Part shown: positions 32,054 to 40,612 of the stretch, one piece after another | How positions within the stretch are numbered: position 1 is the first letter of the stretch | Layout: each line of letters opens with the position of its first letter | From: Craterostigma plantagineum | Lineage: Eukaryota; Streptophyta; Magnoliopsida; Lamiales; Linderniaceae | Length of the DNA stretch: 64,000 nt | Direction of reading: 5' to 3' | Assembly: GCA_027422505.1 (NCBI GenBank) | Contig: JAPQWV010000494.1 | Coordinates: forward strand, 1-64,000 | Made by a program: the position numbers and the translations under genes | Notes under the pieces: model-generated | What the model saw: only the letters and a program-made list of their open reading frames with translations | Databases searched by the model: none | What the model was told of the DNA's origin: nothing

Positions 32054-32061
32054 ACCTTATT

Positions 32062-32259
32062 AATACTAAAGATAAAAACATGCCTAAGAGGGGGCCGAAT
32101 TAGGCTTATAAAAATCTGTGCTTCTTCATTTCACAAATCCTAAGATGTAGTGACTTAGAGATGCATACTGATGCTTGTGTAGAGTATGCCTGATGTATCC
32201 TAGTAACGTCGGATGCGTGTCAGTGGAGACACCGAGTAACCCAACAGTGGTATCAGAGC
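32062..32259 (+). other. LTR end plus tRNA-Met primer site in plus orientation
   Basis: …GAGTAACCCAACA ends at 32246, then one base and TGGTATCAGAGC (32248-32259). CATGCCTAAGAGGGGGCC…GAATTAGGC near 32070 is a phrase common in plant copia LTRs. It points rightward while the surrounding SIRE-like element points left, so it is either a separate fragment or a rearranged end. Confidence 0.55.
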
Positions 32260-32261
32260 TG

Positions 32262-33828
32262 GCGCTCGTGATCGGAATCATAACGTGTTTAAATTGGTCT
32301 CACAGCGAAAGAAAATAACTGTAACGTAAATGCGAGATAGGATTTTTATAGAAGTTATATCCCCAACTGTGGTTTACTCCTCTCCTTGGGGTTTGCTCCC
32401 CAAGAGTTTAACCAATCACTATAATGCACCGTACCTGGATACAAAACTGATTGATTAGCCCAATACACAACCGAAATTAGTCGAACACTAGACACACTAG
32501 GTTACCACACGCCGAGTTTCGTTCCTCGAAAACTCCTGATCCCGACAACACAACTCGCTACCGAATGGCCCCTGGAACTCGTCCTTCCCTTCAGGTGTGC
32601 GTAAATGTCGACCTTGCCTCCTTGGTATTGCTCACGTCCGAAGACAGAATATATGGTGGAGGTTGGAATATCAGGATGAATCACTCGTTCAGTGATGGAT
32701 TCGCAAGTTAAAACTCAATATGGCAGAAAGCTATCGCAAGTGGAGGCTCGGGATTCTCTTAGTAATGTTTTCTGCTCAAGACGCTAGTATTCGTATATTC
32801 GCAAATGCTAAGTACCTCGAAAATCTGAAGTGCCTCTCATATATTTAGTCCCTTTCATTCAACACTTTACATAGAAAGTCAGATCACGAGATTAATCACC
32901 AAATCGAGCATATAATCCATGTAATTTTCGAGAGTCAATATGCTATGTAAATCATGCTTCTAGAAGATCATCACAATGCTCATAAGCACATTAAAATTTA
33001 AAGCATGATCATATTCCTTATAAAAGCTCAGATTCGTCCTCAAGGCATATTCAATCATTTCGAATTTTATTTACCAAAACAGAACTTTCCTTAAGTGATT
33101 CCCTGCTATTAGTTTCTAAAGTAAGTCAATCCAGATTTACTTTCCATGTAGCACATGAGATAGTCTCATATCAATTCCATATTTAGCACATAGTATCATA
33201 TCAATATATTTACCATGTTTAGCACTTGATATCAAATCAGATCACATCTTTTCACGAATTAATATGTCATGCCACAACTTTCCATATTTCAAAGATCACA
33301 TCCGTATTTAACGCATACCATATAATAGCACCTCATCCACAAAGTCAAAATCGAATATTTCCTAAATATAATATTTCAATCAGTATAAGAAAAGATATCA
33401 ATTTGATAATTGCACATTAAATTTAGTGGAAAGCATGCAAAGAATTGCAGATATGATTTTCGTCTAGGAATAACCGATTCACAAAGGATATATCACCTTC
33501 CACATATAGACAACATATTTTCCTTATATACACAAGTGGGATATCTCACGCGTTATTTCCATATATAGCACAGAACGATATATCTTATCATATGAGACAT
33601 CTATAACAAGCGATCATATAGTTTCACCAAATAATCACAGAATCACATGTGAATTAAATATTCAACACTTTAATCGATTTATAGCTCATAAACAAAGCAT
33701 GCTCGAATATTATCGTGTACTTAGACATTATATTTAACATTTATCGAATTGCTTAATTTATAGACCTAACGTCATTACAATTACATAGTTCATCAAAACT
33801 CTCTAACGCTCATGGACCGAAAAGGTCA
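32262..33828 (-). repeat. Probable 3' LTR region of SIRE-like element
   Basis: On the minus strand it begins TGACCTTTTCGGTCC immediately after the polypurine tract. It contains AT-rich repeats of the form CCATATTTAGCACATGATATC (33140-33330). The left boundary is uncertain and no 5' LTR survives for comparison. Confidence 0.55.
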
Positions 33829-34470
33829 ATATTCTCCCCCTTTTTTGATGATGACATGTAATTGATGCAGCAGGAAAGCATGTAAGCATATTCTATCACT
33901 TAAGTCCTAGCACATATGCCTAAGTGTTCCATAGTAACAAAGCAGAGCATATGATATTTCCTAATCACATATGACACCTATTTGCTCCCTCTGTCTAAGT
34001 GCAATTATCTATATGACATGCATGGAAATATTATAAACAAATTTTGCTCCCCTGTCTAAGTGCAGATATCTCATGTCATTTTCACAGTTATATCATGAGT
34101 GCAAAATTTAGAAATTACCCGTAAGTGTTCTCCCCCTGCCTAAGTGAGCACTTTCCAAACATGATCAAGCAGCATGCATCGCAGCAGGCACTTAGCACTT
34201 ATCAAGATCTCACACACGTTAATTTAGCGCAGATAAGTATCAGAGTATCACTGTATCAGATCATAAGATCACGCACAAGATCCCAGCTATATCTTAAGAT
34301 CAGAGTAAGATATTAAACATTGCATAAGAGCATCAGAGATATATCATAAAAGCAAAGTATTATATTAATGGTTCCACGAACTTCCCTACGCACAACCAAC
34401 CTACTACTCTTAAACATCAAATACTTAGACGCTAAACGCCTAAAACTTACCTTACTCCCCCTTCATTATC
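33829..34470 (-). promoter_or_regulatory. Polypurine tract and four upstream polypurine-like motifs
   Basis: The proper tract is AAAAAAGGGGGAGAAT (minus strand, 33830-33846), next to the LTR. Upstream repeats on the same strand: CACTTAGACAGAGGGAGCAA (about 33982), CACTTAGACAGGGGAGCAAA (about 34050), CACTTAGGCAGGGGGAGAAC (about 34130), AAGGGGGAGTAAGG (about 34455). Polypurine tracts prime plus-strand DNA synthesis. Confidence 0.75.
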
Positions 34471-34679
34471 AAAAAGAAGGGAGGAACACCTAAAAACCAA
34501 ACTTGCAGAAACGGAACACAAGGGAATATCCTAAGGGCAACTAGGGTCATAATAGAGCGGAAGGCAGCCTACTGGCTTGAAGAAGCTTCGGAATCACCGG
34601 ATTGGGAAAGGAATTTCTTAATCATTTTGGAAAGCTTGGACAACTTCAATGACAGTTCGGTGTACTGCTCTTTGATCTT

Positions 34680-36097
34680 TCAGAAGCGCTTCTTGTCAGC
34701 TTTGATATCGGAGATATCACGACATATCCTTGAGATTCCTTCCTTCTCGATGATGAGCTCATCTTCATAGTCGTCGTCGTCATCGCTCTTAACTTTCACT
34801 TTTCCTTTCGAGGCGGACCTTTCTTGGACACTGTCTGCTGACCTCTTCTCCTTGGCCTTAAACCAATCGTTCTTCATGTGATGTATTCCCAAGCGCTTCA
34901 GAGTCACTAGATCCATGACGTGGATGGCCTTGTCTTCCCATGCCGGCGACAGAACTATACATTCACGCTCAAAGAAGTGAGTGAGAAACATCCCGTAGGG
35001 AAGTGCTTTGTCTCTGCTCTCAAAGGCCTGAATCATGTGTTTCATGATGACATACCCAAGGTTGAACTTGCAATTCTTAGATATCATGTAAACAGCAAAG
35101 GTACTCATGAAGTTCATCGTCGTTGAGTGGGCTCCACTGCTGATCTTTGCACTCCATAGAGTCATATTGAGCAGCTTATGCATGAAGAAGAAGTCAATGG
35201 GAAATTGATTGAGGGCTTCGCCGTCAGAGAAATGGGGCTTACTGCGAGTATTCCAGAGGGTAAGGAAGACATCACTGGTGTAAAATCATCAGCGTGGCAC
35301 CCGTCGTTCATATTGCAGTGGCAGAAGGGTTCATTGGGGACTCCTAGCATCGCATTAATCTTCATGGTGGTCCAAATTATTCTTCCTCCCAGCACGTAGG
35401 AGCTGATACTGAGGTGTTCTTCATGCGCCTCATAGTTGAAGTTGGCATAGAATAGCTTGACGGCCTCTGGGTAGTATGATTTGTTGATACTCAGGAACTG
35501 TTCCCAGCTAAAGTCCTTTAACCATGTGATAACTGTCCCGAGATGTAACTTATCAAATGCGACCCCGCGAACTCTGGCAATCTCTCTGTTGCTGAAGCTT
35601 TTATAGTTGGTTTTGGCGCTTTCTTCCAGAAAAAAGGCTTCATCAGGAATTTCGTTGGGTTTGGAGAGATCAAGAGAATGTATGTCGGATTGTTTTGGGG
35701 TTTGTTTTGGGGATGGCTGAACTTTTTCAAGAGGGATCGAGATTTCTCAGGGGTTCGTGATGGCTGTCTTGGAGTAACATCAGGAACTTCTTGACCTGAA
35801 GGAGTTTTTCAGGTTCGGGCGATTTGGCAGGGGTTCGAGTAGGAGTGAGGTTAGCCTTCTTGGTTTTCTTTTTCTTGGCAGGAGAGGGAACTTTCTCAGT
35901 AGTTGGCTTTGGAACGTGTTTTCCGGGCAAAGGTAGGTGAGGGTGAGACTGATTTGGGTGAATTGGGGAAGGATCAGACAGAGCTTCATCGGACATGGGC
36001 TCCTTTCTCTTGCGGGTGGATGATTCGAAGATGGCAGACTTTGATAGGCGGTATTCACCATTTTGAGAACTTCAGGATCGAAGAGAAGTTTGGACAA
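34680..36097 (-). pseudogene. SIRE-type third ORF downstream of pol (plant transposon protein domain), frameshifted
   Basis: Starts MSKLLFDPEVLKMVNTAY at 36097; after a shift, a Pro/Lys-rich segment (PSPAKKKKTKKANL). From about 35690 a globular part: SFSNREIARVRGVAFDKLHL, SWEQFLSINKSYYPEAVKLF, SSYVLGGRIIWTT, then another shift near 35210 to IDFFFMHKLLNMTLWS…YMISKNCKFNLGY and an acidic, Lys-rich tail ending at 34680. The globular part resembles the putative plant transposon protein domain found in the extra ORF of SIRE and some gypsy elements. Such ORFs have been called env-like; nothing here shows an envelope function (no clear signal peptide or membrane anchor). At least three frame changes. 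Confidence 0.68.
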
Positions 36098-36569
36098 GAT
36101 GATGAAGATTGAAAGTTTGTTCTGGATTTTTAAAGAGGAAGTAGTCGGTTTATTTGGAGAAAGGATAAGGATGGAATTTCAGAATTTGAATTTTGAATTT
36201 CAAGAGGGAAGGTAGAAAACTGGTTGTCAGTGAGTCAGGATGTCAGAGTGATTTGATGAGATCTCATAAAAAAGGAAAAGATTTGATAAGGAATGAATAA
36301 GAAGGATCCAGATTTCCTGAAATAACTTAGCGGCTGGAAAGAGATATACTAATATCTAAAATAACCTAATCACATTCTACTAAAAGATCTGGAGGATTCG
36401 ACATTCCTACAATAAAATTGATCACTACAGAGAAGTTTTATGCTGGAATAACTATGAATCATATCATAAAATACTGAAATCGCATTTTAAGGGAAAGTAT
36501 CTATAAGATCCGAAAAGTATTTCAAGGGCTGAATGGATATCTTCGAATTCCTACCTAAAATAACATATC

Positions 36570-37703
36570 CTAGAGTAAATGGCAGAATTAGGCAGATTAC
36601 TAACCTTATTTAGCTTGATGACTCCTAATCAATCACGGATGTCGCAGAATCTTGCCTCAGTTAGGGGCTTCGTGAAGATATCAGCAAGCTGATCATTTGT
36701 TCCTACGAATTCCACACTGATATTCCCTTTCTGGACATGGTCTCATATAAAATGATGTTTGACCTCTATATGCTTAGTACGAGAATGATGCACGAGATTC
36801 TTAGTGAAATTAATGACACTAGTGCTATCACACAGAATAGGAATTTTCTCATAACCTAACCCAAAATCACTAAGGGTTTGCTTCTCCAAAGAACTTGTTG
36901 ACAACAATTTCCTAATGCCATATATTCAGCTTCGGTTGTGGAGAGGGCGGCAACATTTTGCTCTAGACCAAGTTACCAGGGAGTACTTTTCCTATCTTCC
37001 CTACAGCCGGCATAGTCGGCATCGGAATATCCTATTAATGGGAATTCATCCGTATGATAATACCACAGACCAAAATTCACAGTACCCTTGATATATCTAA
37101 GTATACGCCTGACTGCTGTCAAGTGAGATTCCCTAGGGTCAGACTGATATCTCGAACACATACCAACAGCAAACATAATATCAGGGCGACTAGCAGTTAA
37201 GTAAAGAAGGCTTCCGATCATACCTCGATATTCTGTTTGATCAACTGGTGTACCTGATTCATCACTGTCTATTTTGGTGGTCTGATGCATAGGGGTGGAA
37301 ATTGCTTTGGAATCGCTCATCCCGAATTTTTTCAGTAATTCCTTGATGTACTTCGTCTGGGATACAAAAGTTCCATTGTCAAGTTACTTTATTTGCGATC
37401 CGAGGAAATAGTTCAGCTCACGCATAAGCTCATCTCAAATTCCTTCTGCATGGACTTAGAGAATTCCTCGCAAAGAAGGATATTAGTACTTCCAAATATG
37501 ATATCATCAACGTAGATTTGGACCAACATCATGTGATCACCTTCATACTTAATAAACAATGTATTGTCAATAGTTCCAGTCGAAAATCCTATGTCAATTA
37601 GAAACTTACTTAGCCTTTCATACCATGCCCTAGGAGCCTGTTTTAAATCATATATTGTTTTGTTCAATTTAAAAACATGATTTTGAAAAATCTTCCTTAG
37701 CAA
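36570..37703 (-). pseudogene. pol: SIRE-like reverse transcriptase and RNase H
   Basis: RT: LNKTIYDLKQAPRAWYERLS and VQIYVDDIIFGSTN (YVDD catalytic motif intact, about 37510); then MSDSKAISTPMHQTTKID and TASRPDIMFAVGMCSRYQSD (37320-36973); RNase H with GYSDADYAGCREDRKST and STTEAEYMALG (about 36930); end with FTKPLTEARFCDIRD near 36640. Shifts and stops separate the pieces, and the upstream part of RT between 37790 and 37703 is largely lost. Confidence 0.88.
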
Positions 37704-37789
37704 AATCGGGTGGTTGTTCTACATAGACTTCCCCATTATAAAACCATTTTAAAAATGCATTTTTCTACCATGCCAGATTTCATAAGAAG

Positions 37790-38234
37790 TTAATATCGGC
37801 CTAAGGAGAACACGATTAGACACATAACGTGCTGTACTAACAGCTTCCGCCCAGAACTGTTTATGAATATCATACTTATATAACATAGATCTAGCCATTT
37901 CTGTAGTACCCTATTTTTCCGTTCAACTACACCGTTGTGTTGGGGAGTTATAGGAGCAGAGAAGTTATGACTATATCCATGTTGATCACAGAATGATGCA
38001 AATGAATTACTATCAAATTCGAATCCATTATCATTACGTACCCTACATGGATTCATTTCTTTTTCATTTTCAAGTTTCTTTACTAGGATGCAAAATTATC
38101 TAATGCCTCATTCTTATGCGCAAGGAATATCACCCATGTATCATCAACAATGACAAAGAAATATCTTTTACCTCGCGGAGACATCGTCTGAACATGACCA
38201 AAAAGGTCGAGATGAAATAGTTCCAGTGGTCTGG
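37790..38234 (-). pseudogene. pol: SIRE-like integrase core
   Basis: RPLELFHLDLFGHVQTMSPR (first Asp, about 38210), RNDNGFEFDSN (second Asp, about 38030) and HNGVVERKNR (Glu, about 37920) give the DDE core. The start of the domain lies across the Cassandra insertion, at 38685-38959. Confidence 0.85.
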
Positions 38235-38684
38235 TGTAGCGACCCGTCCCATACCGGGTGTTACTTGTACCATCCGTCCCTACCTGGACCTGCGGGGTTT
38301 GTTCTCACTCACACGCACCCTGGTGCAAACTTCCCAGGGGGTCACCCATCCCTAGATTGTCCCAAGTCAAGCACGCTTAACTTCAGAGTTTCTATAGATG
38401 GACTCCCGAAAAAAGGTAGGTCGACCTTGGTCATATGGTAGTACTATCAATTCTCTTATACGATTATTAGCCTGACACGCCCATACATTGTCAGTCTCAG
38501 GATCCCCTCTTATTCGGGTGTGGGATCGGTTCGTTCATGTACCCCTTCGCCTAGAAGCCTGCTAGGAGCCGCTCCTTACCCATGCCCTCTCTGGCACCGG
38601 CGATCACTCCCCGCCCTCATCGGCCCCGGGCGTCACATACCCGCCAGCTTCCGCCTGGTTCGTCCCCGAACCAGCACCGTCACA
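38235..38684 (-). mobile_element. Cassandra TRIM (solo LTR or single-LTR remnant) with 5S rRNA-derived domain
   Basis: Minus strand runs TGTGACGG…; alternative inner start TGTGACGCCC at 38637; end GGACGGGTCGCTACA at 38235. It carries the 5S-derived segment at 38312-38405 and the usual flanking phrases (ACCTACCTTTTTTCGGGAGT, GCGTGTGAGTGAG). It splits the SIRE integrase between NV (38690) and RPLELF. No target duplication is evident; a few SIRE codons are missing, so a small deletion accompanied insertion or later decay. Cassandra encodes no protein. Confidence 0.88.
38312..38405 (-). ncRNA. 5S rRNA-like domain of Cassandra
   Basis: Minus strand contains AACTCTGAAGTTAAGCGTGC, GGGATGGGTGACCCCCTGGG and AAGTTTGCACCAGGGTGC, covering the 5S internal promoter region and 3' stem. 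It is not a genuine 5S rRNA gene: the 5' part has diverged. Confidence 0.85.
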
Positions 38685-38959
38685 TTCTTTACTTTGAACG
38701 ATGTCTTGGTCTGCTTACCCATTTGGCATTCCTTTCAAGTTCTGTCCTTGACGAACTTTATGTCAGGAATACCTCGAACCAGTGCATTACTTGTAATGTG
38801 CGACAGTAGTTCCATGTTAGCATGTCCAAGGCGTATGTGCCATAACCAGGTGTTATCCTGTGTGACTGCTAAGCACTCGACATTCTGGTCAGTTATTGAT
38901 AAACGCATTTCAATGCATTTATCGCAGTATTTAATTGGGATATAATAAGAGCTTAGCAA
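38685..38959 (-). pseudogene. pol: SIRE-like GAG-pre-integrase domain, cut by the Athila-like insertion
   Basis: Minus-strand reading: CIEMRLSITDQNVECLA, TWLWHIRLGHANMELL (H…H of the zinc site), LVRGIPDIKFVKDR, QMGKQTKTSFKVKNV. It begins right at 38896, where the Athila-like element starts; the frame beyond 38896 is LTR sequence. The upstream continuation is at 46435. Confidence 0.85.
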
Positions 38960-39082
38960 TCAATTTATGTGTTTATTCGTCACATTTATACTCATTTTGT
39001 TATTGAAGGAGCTTTGGACGAGTTTCGGGCGAAACGGAGCGAAAACGAGGCAAAACGGAGCAAAAACGACGGAAACAGGCAT

Positions 39083-39462
39083 GTGTCACGGCCGTGACAC
39101 ATAGTGCACCAGGCCGTGACATTGGGCAGAGAGTTGGAATGAAGATGGTCACGGCCGTGACACTTATTGCACCAGGCTGTGACCCATAGGAGCAGCAACA
39201 TTAGAAAATTCATATCTCTCAATACAGATCTCGGATTGAGAATCCCTTAGGTCAAAATCAAGACTGGCGAGTCTTCTATCTATGGTTAAAAGTTCAGGTC
39301 AATCGGACATCGTTTACCCCTCCATCCGAGAGAAACTGCCGCAAAGCTGTTGAGTGGGTCACGGCCGTGACACTGCTGCACCAGGCCGTGACGAGCGACA
39401 GTGAGCTCAATTTTTGCCCCGAGAGTGTCACGGCCGTGACTTGTCTTGTCCCAGGCCGTGAC
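39083..39462 (+). repeat. Four GTCACGGCCGTGAC palindromes, each with a downstream half-site
   Basis: Palindromes start at 39085, 39149, 39359 and 39427; half-sites CAGGCCGTGAC (once CAGGCTGTGAC) follow 9-12 bases later. They sit upstream of the TATA-like box near 39475, so they occupy the promoter position of the LTR. Shared with 10891-11040 and with the 3' LTR. Confidence 0.88.
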
Positions 39463-39880
39463 AGTGTCGAATTTCACTATAAAAAGCCCAAATTCGACCC
39501 AGAAAGGACAGAACCGACCAGAGATCAACCCTAATCCTTCTAGAGACGAAAAATAGCAGATAAGAACGCAGAATCGCGTCCCGAAGCGCAAGAGACGGAT
39601 CATCGTCGAAATCACGCCCAATTGAACGAAGAACGAAGAATCATCGACGCTTCCATCGCAGATCACCTGGATATCAAGAATATGAATTCTTCGCCTTTAT
39701 TCCTTATTTCTTTCGTTGTTTTCCCGTCTATTATGCGTAGCTAATTCCCTTTTGTGTTTGGGATTAGATGAATGCTAGGATGTTTCGTAGTTAAGATTTA
39801 TAATTATCGTGACTATGTGTTTTGACTATTTATCATTCTATGAATTTGTTTCGTTGCTTCAATATGTCATCGTATGGAAA

Positions 39881-40040
39881 AACGTTTAGGGCGACAGCTA
39901 AACAACGTTTAGGCCGTTCGTAGAAGATACGAATCGAGTATAGGGCGAAAGCAAATACTCGATCCTCGCCGTTAGTAATTACTGAATCTTAGATCCCTGC
40001 GAGCGCTTAGGGCGACAGCAAACTCGCGAGCGGGTAGGAT
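39881..40040 (+). ncRNA. Cluster of three stem-loops with a shared loop sequence
   Basis: Stem 1 GTTTAG/CTAAAC (39884-39903); stem 2 ATCGAGTAT/ATACTCGAT, nine perfect pairs (39933-39963); stem 3 GCGAG/CTCGC (about 40000-40027). Each loop holds GGGCGA(C/A)AG, mostly as AGGGCGACAGCAAA. A further hairpin TTCGTA-GAAGA-TACGAA lies at 39917-39933. The region is downstream of the TATA-like box, so it is predicted to be in the RNA leader. Confidence 0.7.
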
Positions 40041-40429
40041 AATTACTGCGATCTAGTCAAGATCACGTAGGAACGTTTTTATTGTCTTAGTCGATAACAC
40101 ATAGCGGGATTCGAATCCCGAGCACATCTTTATTATCTGAAGCTTCGTATCAGTTTTAAGCGTGTTATTTGAATCTCTATTTGAGTTAGAAGTAATCTGT
40201 TAGGTTAAGTCATAAAACAATCTGCGTATTTTGTTTAGGCAAATATCGAGTCGATAGGTCACTACTAGTACTTGATTTATTCCTTGTGTTCGATACTCGT
40301 TTACTCACTTTACTGCACTACAAACGATAGGTCCACTGCCTATCGCACGTCGGTGATAGTAATTAGGTATTCATTTTAATTATTACTTGTCGCACTTTTC
40401 ATTCACACACCACGTGTCGATCAAGTTTT

Positions 40430-40447
40430 TGGCGCCGTTGCCGGGGA
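40430..40447 (+). promoter_or_regulatory. Primer binding site, tRNA-Asp
   Basis: TGGCGCCGTTGCCGGGGA is the full 18-base complement of the tRNA-Asp 3' end, the usual primer of Athila-lineage elements. Confidence 0.92.
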
Positions 40448-40612
40448 ATTGATTGATATTAGGAACACCATAGTTCGGTAAATTAGCCATTTTTATTTGA
40501 AGTTTTCCTTTTTTTCTTTATTACTATTTGCGTTATTTGTTCTTTTAGTCATTGTTATTTTCATTATTTCTTTTACGGGTCGATTTCTTTTAGTCCAGAT
40601 ACAGAAGTAGAT

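Larger units (their letters stand above)
26173..32060 (-). mobile_element. Ty3/gypsy Tekay/Del-like element, partial, minus strand
   Basis: Read on the minus strand: decayed reverse transcriptase, RNase H and integrase end (32053 to 30510), a polypurine tract AAAAGGGGGGAAGAAT (about 30492-30508), then a complete 3' LTR (30491 to 26173; TGTCAGAACCCG … GGGGCGTTACA). The 5' half (gag, protease, 5' LTR) is missing; the break is near 32060. Without the other side the target duplication cannot be tested. Confidence 0.82.
38897..40423 (+). repeat. 5' LTR of Athila-like element, 1527 bp
   Basis: TGATAAACGCATTTC … CACGTGTCGATCA. Contains four palindrome/half-site modules (39085-39460), TATA-like CACTATAAAAAG near 39475, and the stem-loop cluster at 39881-40040. 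Confidence 0.95.

Noticed and set aside
38312..38405. A true 5S rRNA gene
   Set aside because: Only the internal and 3' parts match, and it lies inside Cassandra LTR sequence.
38226..38945. Plus-strand frames of 71-141 codons
   Set aside because: Antisense to Cassandra and to the SIRE GAG-pre-integrase.
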